A stretch of DNA of 5,116 nt from assembly GCA_030693565.1 (NCBI GenBank), contig JAUYAJ010000559.1, forward strand, positions 1 to 5,116. Reading direction: 5' to 3'. The position numbers were made by a program, and so were the translations under genes. The notes beneath the pieces were generated by a model. The model made no database searches and was not told where the DNA came from. It worked only from the letters and a program-made list of their open reading frames with translations. Of the stretch, positions 1-5,116 are shown piece after piece (position 1 is the first letter of the stretch; every line of letters starts with the position of its first letter). The stretch is from Rubrivivax sp. (GTDB lineage Bacteria > Pseudomonadota > Gammaproteobacteria > Burkholderiales > Burkholderiaceae_C).

Positions 1-94
1 TGCTCGCCGGGTCTCAGGACCCGTCTGCGCTTTGCGCCTTGATGGCGCCCTTTCTGGGGGCCTACGCGGGCGTGATTCATATCTTCACAGCCTC
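1..94. other. 3' flank of the minus-strand operon; small hairpins, no secure gene
   Basis: This stretch lies beyond the stop of the membrane-protein gene. It contains a perfect 6-bp stem with a TCAG loop (8-13 pairing with 18-23), a 4-bp GCGC/GCGC stem with a TTT loop (27-37), and an imperfect stem around 44-62. None is followed by a T-tract on either strand, so I do not call an intrinsic terminator. On the minus strand an ATG at 80-78 opens a frame that stays open to the window edge (26 codons, very basic, starting MNHARVGPQKG). I do not recognise it and it could be chance in GC-rich DNA. It could equally be the start of a fourth gene 14 bp after the previous stop. Confidence 0.4.
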
Positions 95-946
95 TCAGAC
101 GGCGTCGCGCTCGGGCGCGGGCTCGGCCGGCGTCGGCGTGCGGCCACCGAAGCTGTCGCTGAAGGTGAACAGCAGCGAGATGTAGAAGACGGTCGAGAAC
201 ATCAGCCCGGCCGGCAAGGCCAGCACCGGTGCCAGCTGGCGCATGCCGAGCAGGCCGAACAGCAGCGCGCTGACGACGCCGAAGGCGACGATGATGGCAA
301 ACCAGGTCAGCGCGTAGACCAGGAAAGCGCCTTTGCTGCGCCACAGCGCCAACGTGCTCGAGAACAAGGCCTGGCCCACGCTCTGCGAACCCCAGTGCAC
401 CAGCGCCGGCGCGTGCCAGAAGGGCACGGCCAGCAGCGTGCCCAGCAGCACGCCGACGATCACCGCGGCGCTGAGGCCAGGCTCGGCGAACAAGGCGTCG
501 AAGTCGGCCTGCGGGGTGTCGCCGCGCGCCATCATGGTCTGCAGCCGCGCCAGTGCGCCGTCGGAGACGACATCGCACAGCAGCAGGATGACCACCGCGG
601 CCACGCCGTAGACGGCGCACAGCACCAGCAGTGCGCGCCGGCGCTTGGGGTCGGTGCGCAGAGGCTCGATGAACTGGCCCGGATGCACCGGGCCGTCGAG
701 CAAGGCCGACTGGGTGGCGATCATGAAGCCCAGCGACAGCAGCGGCAGCGCCATCATCTGCGCCACGCCGCCGATCAGCGGCACCAGCGAAGACACCAGG
801 GCGACGAAGAGAAAAAGCATGAACAGCGTCGTGAACGCCAGCGGCCGGCGGCCGAAGATGCGGAAGGCGTCGATGACCCAGCGCGCGCCGCGGCCGGGAG
901 GCACGGCTTTGAGCTGCAAGGCCAGGCGGGGCGAGGGTAGGGTCAT
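95..946 (-). CDS. BPSS1780-like integral membrane protein, function unknown
   Basis: A 283-residue inner-membrane protein that I recognise as resembling the BPSS1780 family of uncharacterised betaproteobacterial membrane proteins. After a short basic amphipathic N-terminus (GRGARWVIDAFRIFGRRP, about residues 18-35) there are about six hydrophobic segments: roughly 38-60, 62-82, 104-126, 158-180, 205-232 and 237-262. A hydrophilic stretch (about 127-157) separates helices 3 and 4, and the tail is short and Pro/Glu-rich. There is no signal peptide and no recognisable catalytic motif. The ATG overlaps the thrB stop as ATGA (946-943 on the minus strand), which fixes the start and implies translational coupling, as no Shine-Dalgarno sequence precedes it. 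A role in transport or envelope function is possible but nothing in the sequence shows it. The family call is from overall pattern and needs a profile search. Confidence 0.85.
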   Translation of the reverse strand: MTLPSPRLALQLKAVPPGRGARWVIDAFRIFGRRPLAFTTLFMLFLFVALVSSLVPLIGGVAQMMALPLLSLGFMIATQSALLDGPVHPGQFIEPLRTDPKRRRALLVLCAVYGVAAVVILLLCDVVSDGALARLQTMMARGDTPQADFDALFAEPGLSAAVIVGVLLGTLLAVPFWHAPALVHWGSQSVGQALFSSTLALWRSKGAFLVYALTWFAIIVAFGVVSALLFGLLGMRQLAPVLALPAGLMFSTVFYISLLFTFSDSFGGRTPTPAEPAPERDAV

Positions 947-1911
947 GGGGTGGGGTGCCAGGGCTGGGCGATGCGCTCGCGCAGCACGCGTTCGAAGTGG
1001 CTAGGGTCCTTGGGTTGCAGCAGCGCGGCGTCGCGTGGCAAGTGCCAGTCCCACAGCCGTGAAAGCCAAAAGCGCAGCGCCGCAGCGCGGAGCAGCGCCG
1101 GCAGCAGCCGCACCTCGGTGGCGCTGAGCGGCCGCAGCGCCTGGTAGGCGGCGATGAAGGCGGCGGCGCGTTGCTCGACGAGCACGCCGCTGGCGGGGTC
1201 GGCGCACCAGTCGTTCAGGCACACGGCAATGTCGAACAGCCAGCTGTCGGTGCCGGCGAAATAGAAGTCGAAGACCCCGCACAGCCGGTCTTCGCCGGCG
1301 GTCTCGTCGAACATCACGTTGTCGCGGAAGAGGTCGGCGTGGATGGGCCCGCGCGGCAGCGCCGCGCCGGCCGGCGACGCCGCCAGTTGCTGCTGGAAGG
1401 CCAGCTCGTCGCTCAGCAACTGCGCCTGCTCGGCGCTGACATGGGGCAGCACCACCGGCACCGTCGCGGTCCACCAGTCGACGCCGCGCGGGTGCGGCTG
1501 CTCGAGCGCGAAGTCGGCGCCGGCCAGGTGCATGCGCGCCAGCATCGCGCCGACCTGGCCGCAATGCGGCGCGTCGGGCGCGAGCCGGTGGCCGCCGGGC
1601 AGCCGCGTCACCACCGCCGCCGGTTTGCCGGCCAGGTGGTGGAGCAGGCCGCCGTCGGCACCGGCCTGTGGCGCCGGCACCGGAATGCCATGCTCGGCCA
1701 GGTGCTGCATCAGCCGCAGGTAATAAGGCAGTTGCTCGGCGTCCAGGCGCTCGAACAGCGTCAGCACCCATTGGCCGCGCGCGGTGCTGGCGTAGTAGTT
1801 GGTGTTCTCGATGCCCGAGCGGATGCCGCGCAACTCGGTCAGCGTGCCCAGGCCGAGCTGCTTGAACAAGGCATCGGCGGCGTCGAAGCCGACTTCGGTG
1901 TAGACCGCCAT
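943..1911 (-). CDS. thrB: Homoserine kinase (ThrB, APH-fold type)
   Basis: A cytoplasmic enzyme that phosphorylates L-homoserine with ATP to O-phospho-L-homoserine, the step before threonine synthase. The 322 residues fit the aminoglycoside-phosphotransferase-like ThrB of Pseudomonas and Burkholderia, not the GHMP-type ThrB of E. coli. Visible motifs are the N-terminal nucleotide-binding segment GIRSGIENTNYY (29-40), the strand VLTLFER (49-55), the catalytic loop HADLFRDN (H191, D193, N198), the metal-binding DFYFAG segment (D215), and LNDWC (232-236) with FWLSRL (281-286) further on. VLTLFER has no APH-type lysine, but the Pseudomonas ThrB I recall has an equivalent VLTLVER, so this is a family trait and not a defect. 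The start lies 7 bp after the DUF2782 stop with no Shine-Dalgarno sequence, so expression probably depends on the upstream gene. No threonine/isoleucine attenuator leader is visible upstream of the operon. Confidence 0.96.
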   Translation of the reverse strand: MAVYTEVGFDAADALFKQLGLGTLTELRGIRSGIENTNYYASTARGQWVLTLFERLDAEQLPYYLRLMQHLAEHGIPVPAPQAGADGGLLHHLAGKPAAVVTRLPGGHRLAPDAPHCGQVGAMLARMHLAGADFALEQPHPRGVDWWTATVPVVLPHVSAEQAQLLSDELAFQQQLAASPAGAALPRGPIHADLFRDNVMFDETAGEDRLCGVFDFYFAGTDSWLFDIAVCLNDWCADPASGVLVEQRAAAFIAAYQALRPLSATEVRLLPALLRAAALRFWLSRLWDWHLPRDAALLQPKDPSHFERVLRERIAQPWHPTP

Positions 1912-1918
1912 CGCGCGG

Positions 1919-2203
1919 TCAGAACGACAGCAGCTGCCAGACCCGCTGGCCAGCGCCGCGCCGGTCCTGCGACGGGTCGCGGCCGTCGTCGCCGGTGATG
2001 ATCTGGTAGCCGCGCACGCCGGCGGTCTTGCTCTGCACGCTGATGCGCTGGTTGAGGCCGCGCACGCGCAACTCCTCGATGCGCACGCCGTCGTCTTCGA
2101 GCACGCGGCGTTCGACCGCGGGTTCGGGGGTGGTGCGCTGGGCCTGGGCGGTGCCGGCGGCCAGCCCCGTCAGCAGCAGCAAGGCAGCAAGGCGATTCAT
2201 CAT
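1919..2203 (-). CDS. Small exported DUF2782 protein, function unknown
   Basis: A 94-residue protein that I recognise as DUF2782. Residues 1-21 form a Sec signal peptide (MMNR, then a Leu/Ala core, then GTAQA), with likely cleavage after A21, leaving a periplasmic domain of about 73 residues. That domain has a charged segment RVLEDDGVRIEELRVRGLNQRISVQ (in the 33-57 range) and an RGYQI strand (64-68), and ends in WQLLSF. These look like short beta strands; no catalytic residues are evident. Two consecutive ATGs (2203 and 2200) are possible starts; the first is used here and the choice changes only one residue. It is the first gene of the minus-strand operon with thrB, a pairing also found in Pseudomonas aeruginosa beside polA. 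Its role, and any connection to threonine synthesis or replication, are unknown. Confidence 0.88.
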   Translation of the reverse strand: MMNRLAALLLLTGLAAGTAQAQRTTPEPAVERRVLEDDGVRIEELRVRGLNQRISVQSKTAGVRGYQIITGDDGRDPSQDRRGAGQRVWQLLSF

Positions 2204-2211
2204 GGCGGCCG

Positions 2212-2217
2212 ATTCTA
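2212..2217 (-). promoter_or_regulatory. Putative -10 box (TAGAAT) for the DUF2782-thrB operon
   Basis: On the minus strand, TAGAAT matches five of six bases of the sigma-70 -10 consensus. It sits 8 nt before the first ATG and 11 nt before the second, so transcription would begin at or within a few bases of the start codon. No convincing -35 element lies 16-18 bp upstream. This predicts a leaderless or near-leaderless mRNA, consistent with the absence of a Shine-Dalgarno sequence. It is an inference from one hexamer and its position. Confidence 0.5.
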
Positions 2218-2244
2218 CGCAGCCACGCCTGCCGGCGAGCGCGC

Positions 2245-2250
2245 CACAAT
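2245..2250 (+). promoter_or_regulatory. Putative -10 box (CACAAT) for polA
   Basis: CACAAT ends 6 nt before the polA ATG at 2257. It keeps the A at position 2 and the terminal AAT of TATAAT in otherwise strongly GC-rich DNA. With usual -10 to +1 spacing, transcription would start at the A of the ATG, giving a leaderless polA message. The stretch 17 bp upstream (2222-2227) is a poor -35 match. No Shine-Dalgarno sequence is present between this box and the ATG. The spacing is suggestive, but a longer leader from a promoter inside the DUF2782 gene cannot be excluded. Confidence 0.45.
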
Positions 2251-2256
2251 CGGCGC

Positions 2257-4998
2257 ATGAGTGAAAAGACCTTGCTGCTGGTGGACGGCTCCAGCTACCT
2301 CTACCGCGCCTACCACGCGATGCCCGACCTGCGCTCGCCGGATGGCCTGCCCACCGGCGCCATCCACGGCATGGTGGCGATGATGAAGCGGCTGCGCGAG
2401 CAGATCCCGGCCGCGCAGGCGGCTTGCGTGTTCGACGCCAAAGGCCCGACCTTCCGCGACGACTGGTTTGCCGACTACAAGGCCAACCGGGCGCCGATGC
2501 CCGACCTGCTGGTGCAGCAGATCGCCCCCATCCACGAAGTCGTGCGCCTGCTCGGCTGGCCGGTGCTGGAAGTGCCCGGCATCGAGGCCGACGACGCCAT
2601 CGGCACGCTGGCGCGGGTGGCCTCAGCAGCGGGCCTGAACGTCGTCATCTCCACCGGCGACAAAGACCTGGCGCAACTCGTCACGCCGCAGGTGACGCTG
2701 ATCAACACCATGAGCAACGAGCGCCTCGACGAAGCCGGCGTGCTGGAAAAATTCGGCGTGCCGCCGGCGCGCATCGTCGACTACCTGTCGCTGGTGGGGG
2801 ACACCGTCGACAACGTCCCCGGCGTGGCCAAGGTCGGCCCGAAGACCGCCGTCAAGTGGCTGGCCGAGCATGACTCACTCGACGGCGTGATCGCCGCTGC
2901 CGAGCAGATCAAGGGCGCGACCGGCGACAACCTGCGCCAGGCGCTGGACTGGTTGCCGCAGGCGCGCCGGCTGGTCACCGTGGTGACCGACTGCGACCTG
3001 AGCGACGCATTGCCCGGCTGGCCGGCATTGGACGCGCTGTCGCTGCGGCCAGTCGACAACGACGGGCTGCTGCAGTTCTACCGCCAGTTCGGTTTCAAGA
3101 CCTGGGGCAAGGAGCTTGAGCAGGGGCAGGGCGACGAGCCGGCGCAGGCCGCGGCGGCGCCAGTGCCGGCCGCCGCCGCCGCCAGCGAGCTGGCGCGCGA
3201 CTATCAAACCATCACCGAATGGGCACAGCTGGACGACTGGCTGGCGCGCTTGCAGGCTGCCGAGCTGGTGGCGCTGGACACCGAAACCGATTCGCTCGAC
3301 GGCATGCGCGCGCGCATCGTCGGCTTGTCCTTCGCCGTCGAGCCCGGGCGCGCCGCCTATGTGCCGCTGGCCCACAACTACGCCGACGCGCCCGACCAGC
3401 TGCCGCTGGACGCGGTGCTGGCGCGGCTGCGCCCCTGGCTGGAGGACGCCGGCCGGGCCAAGCTCGGGCAGAACATCAAATACGACCTTCATGTGTTTGC
3501 CAACCACGGCATTGCCGTGCGCGGCTACCGCCACGACACCATGCTGCAAAGCTATGTACTCGAAGCCCACAAGCCGCATGGGCTGCAAAGCCTGGCCGAG
3601 CGCCACCTGGGCCGCAGCGGGCTGAGCTACGAGGACATGTGCGGCAAAGGCGTCAACCAGATCCCCTTTGCCCAGGTCGAGGTCGGCCGCGCCGCCGAGT
3701 ACTCGGGCGAAGACAGCGAGATGACGCTGCATGTGCACCAGGTGCTGTGGCCGCAGCTCGAGGCAGACGCCAGGCTGCGCGATGTCTACGAGCGCATCGA
3801 GCTGCCGGTGGCGCAGCTGCTCGGCCGCATCGAGCGCACCGGCGTGCTGATCGACGCCGCCGTGCTGGTGCGCCAAAGCCAGGAACTGGGCGAGCGCATG
3901 GTGGCGCTGGAGCAAGAGGTCTATGCGATCGCCGGCCAGCCCTTCAACCTGGGCAGCCCGAAGCAGATTGGCGAGATCCTGTTCGGCAAGCTCGGCCTGC
4001 CGGTGAAGAAGAAGACCGCCAGCGGCGCCCCCAGCACCGACGAGGAGGTGTTGCAGGAGTTGGCCGCCGACTACCCGCTGCCGGCGCGCATCCTCGACCA
4101 CCGCAGCCTGGCCAAGCTCAAGAGCACCTACACCGACAAGCTGCCGCTGATGGTGAACCCGGCCACCGGCCGCGTGCACACCAACTACGCACAGGCGGTG
4201 GCGGTGACTGGGCGACTCGCCAGCAACGACCCCAACCTGCAGAACATCCCCATCCGCACGCCCGAAGGCCGGCGCGTGCGCGAGGCTTTCATTGCCCCGC
4301 CCGGCCACTTGATCGTCAGCGCCGACTATTCGCAGATCGAGCTGCGCATCATGGCCCACATCAGTGGCGACGAAGGCTTGCTGCGCGCCTTCGCCCAAGG
4401 CATCGACGTGCACCGCGCCACTGCCAGCGAAGTCTTCGGGGTGCCGGTGGACGCTGTCTCCAGCGAGCAGCGCCGCTATGCCAAGGTGATCAACTTCGGC
4501 CTCATCTACGGCATGGGCGCGTTCGGGCTGGCCGGCAACCTGGGCATCGAACTGAAGGCGGCCAAGGACTACATCGAGCGCTACTTCGTGCGCTTTGCCG
4601 GCGTGCGCCGCTACATGGACGAAACCAAGCTGCGCGCCAAGGAACTCGGTTATGTCGAGACGGTGTTCGGGCGCCGCCTGTGGCTGCCCGAGATCAACGG
4701 CGGCAACGGCCCGCGCCGCGCCGGCGCCGAGCGCCAGGCCATCAATGCGCCGATGCAAGGCACGGCGGCCGACCTCATCAAGCTGGCGATGATCGCCGTG
4801 CAGGGCGCGCTCGACGCCGAGCAGCGCGCCAGCCGCATGGTGATGCAGGTGCACGACGAACTGGTGCTCGAAGTGCCCGAAGCCGAGCTCGACTGGGCGC
4901 GCGAGGCGATCCCGCGCCTGATGGCCGGCGTTGCCGAGCTCAAGGTGCCGCTGCTGGCCGAAGTCGGCGTCGGCAGCAACTGGGACCAGGCGCATTGA
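2257..4998 (+). CDS. polA: DNA polymerase I (5' nuclease, 3'-5' exonuclease and polymerase)
   Basis: Full-length family A polymerase, 913 residues (E. coli 928), used for RNA-primer removal, gap filling and repair synthesis. The 5' nuclease domain (about 1-285) has its acidic set: D10, D60, E110/D112/D113, D135/D137, D182/D185, then a helix-hairpin-helix (GVAKVGPKTAVKWL). A Gly/Ala/Pro-rich linker (about 289-311) follows. The proofreading domain (about 312-500) is intact: D341 and E343 (DTETDS), D410 (QNIKYD), Y482 and D486 (YSGED). The polymerase domain has R653 (TGRL), motif A D690 (DYSQIELR), motif B R739/K743/F747/Y751 (KVINFGLIYG) and motif C H866-D867-E868. These match E. coli R668, D705, R754/K758/F762/Y766 and H881-E883 with a constant offset of 15. 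The N-terminus LLLVDGSSYLYRAYHA aligns with known PolA starts, supporting the 2257 ATG. It is transcribed divergently from the thrB operon. Confidence 0.99.
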   Translation: MSEKTLLLVDGSSYLYRAYHAMPDLRSPDGLPTGAIHGMVAMMKRLREQIPAAQAACVFDAKGPTFRDDWFADYKANRAPMPDLLVQQIAPIHEVVRLLGWPVLEVPGIEADDAIGTLARVASAAGLNVVISTGDKDLAQLVTPQVTLINTMSNERLDEAGVLEKFGVPPARIVDYLSLVGDTVDNVPGVAKVGPKTAVKWLAEHDSLDGVIAAAEQIKGATGDNLRQALDWLPQARRLVTVVTDCDLSDALPGWPALDALSLRPVDNDGLLQFYRQFGFKTWGKELEQGQGDEPAQAAAAPVPAAAAASELARDYQTITEWAQLDDWLARLQAAELVALDTETDSLDGMRARIVGLSFAVEPGRAAYVPLAHNYADAPDQLPLDAVLARLRPWLEDAGRAKLGQNIKYDLHVFANHGIAVRGYRHDTMLQSYVLEAHKPHGLQSLAERHLGRSGLSYEDMCGKGVNQIPFAQVEVGRAAEYSGEDSEMTLHVHQVLWPQLEADARLRDVYERIELPVAQLLGRIERTGVLIDAAVLVRQSQELGERMVALEQEVYAIAGQPFNLGSPKQIGEILFGKLGLPVKKKTASGAPSTDEEVLQELAADYPLPARILDHRSLAKLKSTYTDKLPLMVNPATGRVHTNYAQAVAVTGRLASNDPNLQNIPIRTPEGRRVREAFIAPPGHLIVSADYSQIELRIMAHISGDEGLLRAFAQGIDVHRATASEVFGVPVDAVSSEQRRYAKVINFGLIYGMGAFGLAGNLGIELKAAKDYIERYFVRFAGVRRYMDETKLRAKELGYVETVFGRRLWLPEINGGNGPRRAGAERQAINAPMQGTAADLIKLAMIAVQGALDAEQRASRMVMQVHDELVLEVPEAELDWAREAIPRLMAGVAELKVPLLAEVGVGSNWDQAH
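3151..3176 (+). repeat. GC-only hairpin in the PolA interdomain linker
   Basis: Within the codons for the Ala/Pro-rich linker, GCGGCGGC (3151-3158) is exactly complementary to GCCGCCGC (3169-3176) around a 10-nt loop. The right arm runs on into further GCC repeats up to about 3181. It encodes alanines between the 5' nuclease and the Klenow-like part. Most simply it is a by-product of repeated alanine codons in a low-complexity linker; an effect on ribosome speed is speculative. Confidence 0.55.
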
Positions 4999-5048
4999 TG
5001 GCGCCGGGCTTTCCATGGGGCGCCTCGTCGGCGCATGATGGCGCATGA
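4998..5048 (+). other. Possible 16-codon coupling ORF between polA and the next gene
   Basis: The polA stop and an ATG overlap as TGATG (4996-5000). That ATG opens a 16-codon frame (MAPGFPWGASSAHDGA) whose TGA (5046-5048) overlaps the ATG of the following gene as ATGA (5045-5048). Both junctions have the geometry of stop-start reinitiation, so ribosomes finishing polA could be handed through the mini-ORF to the next gene, which lacks its own Shine-Dalgarno sequence. The peptide itself is unlike anything I recognise and is probably not functional. Chance is a real alternative because ATG/TGA overlaps are easily formed. Confidence 0.35.
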
Positions 5049-5116
5049 GTCGATGGACGGTGGTGTCACTGCTGGCGGGCCTGCTGAGTTCGGCCTGCGC
5101 CAGCGGCCCGGACGCC
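5045..5116 (+). CDS. Start of a putative lipoprotein gene, cut by the window end
   Basis: Only the first 24 codons are present. The translation MSRWTVVSLLAGLLSSACAS is a signal peptide: R3, a hydrophobic core (about 5-14), then LSSAC with C18 fitting the general lipobox pattern (A at -1, S at -2 and -3, no charge in the core). Ser at -3 is less usual than Leu, and cleavage by signal peptidase I after ACA is an alternative. The residues after Cys (ASGPDA) are flexible, as in lipoproteins. The gene lies 46 bp after the polA stop in the same direction and has no obvious promoter or Shine-Dalgarno sequence, so it is likely co-expressed with polA. Another frame starting at 5035 or 5038 is also open but encodes no hydrophobic segment, so I prefer 5045. 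The mature protein is unknown. Confidence 0.6.
   Translation, partial: MSRWTVVSLLAGLLSSACASGPDA

Noticed and set aside
8..23. 6-bp perfect hairpin as an intrinsic terminator of the thrB operon
   Set aside because: The stem is short and no T-tract follows on either strand.
3..185. Plus-strand frame open from the window edge (with MAPFLGAYAGVIHIF) that could be the end of an incoming gene
   Set aside because: It would run about 90 bp antisense into the membrane-protein gene and turns low-complexity there; only the hydrophobic patch looks protein-like, which is not enough.
32..940. 302-codon plus-strand frame opposite the membrane-protein gene
   Set aside because: The translation is a low-complexity Arg/Gln/Glu/His mixture, whereas the minus strand encodes a coherent six-helix membrane protein coupled to thrB.
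1171..1998. 275-codon plus-strand frame opposite thrB
   Set aside because: Antisense shadow; the minus strand carries the full set of homoserine kinase motifs.
2204..2256. Threonine attenuator or riboswitch upstream of the thrB operon
   Set aside because: The intergenic region is only 53 bp, has no Thr/Ile-rich leader peptide, and the likely transcription start is at or near the first ATG.
2875..5046. 723-codon open frame on the minus strand opposite polA
   Set aside because: It lies entirely antisense to a clearly identified PolA, its translation is rich in His/Gln/Ala/Arg with no recognisable domain, and such mirror frames are expected in GC-rich genes.
3219..5048. 609-codon frame in the +1-shifted register over polA
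   Set aside because: Arg/Ala-rich shadow of polA with no domain. Only its final 16 codons, after the polA stop, were kept, as the possible coupling ORF.
1..5116. Mobile element, prophage, CRISPR array, tRNA or rRNA
   Set aside because: No long repeats, transposase or integrase motifs, regularly spaced repeats or cloverleaf-like sequences were seen; gene order is conserved housekeeping.

Overview
This is a GC-rich window with tightly packed genes and long spurious ORFs on the opposite strands. It looks like the chromosome of a betaproteobacterium, most likely Burkholderiales. The evidence is a divergent arrangement of polA against a DUF2782 gene and thrB, followed by a membrane protein resembling the BPSS1780 family, which is named from Burkholderia. 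The polA / DUF2782 / thrB neighbourhood is also known from Pseudomonas aeruginosa (PA5493-PA5495), so this part of the layout is old and shared by beta- and gammaproteobacteria. Genus-level placement is not possible by eye.

Layout. Positions 1-94 are a short 3' flank with small hairpins and no secure gene. Positions 95-2203 hold a compact three-gene minus-strand operon, read right to left: a small exported DUF2782 protein (1919-2203), homoserine kinase ThrB (943-1911, 7 bp after the DUF2782 stop) and a six-helix membrane protein (95-946, overlapping thrB by 4 bp as ATGA). A 53-bp divergent intergenic region (2204-2256) carries a -10-like hexamer for each direction. Positions 2257-4998 encode a complete DNA polymerase I with all three activities apparently intact. 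Positions 4999-5044 are a short gap spanned by a possible 16-codon ORF. From 5045 a new plus-strand gene with a lipoprotein-like signal peptide begins and runs off the window.

Function. PolA does Okazaki-fragment processing and repair synthesis. ThrB makes O-phosphohomoserine for threonine. The DUF2782 and BPSS1780-like proteins have no established function; their tight linkage to thrB is positional evidence only. The window is mostly ordinary housekeeping DNA, and I see no defence system, mobile element, CRISPR array or RNA gene. The most interesting points concern expression: none of the five gene starts has a recognisable Shine-Dalgarno sequence, the two divergent promoters appear to overlap and give (near-)leaderless transcripts, and two stop/start overlaps would link polA to the downstream gene through a mini-ORF.
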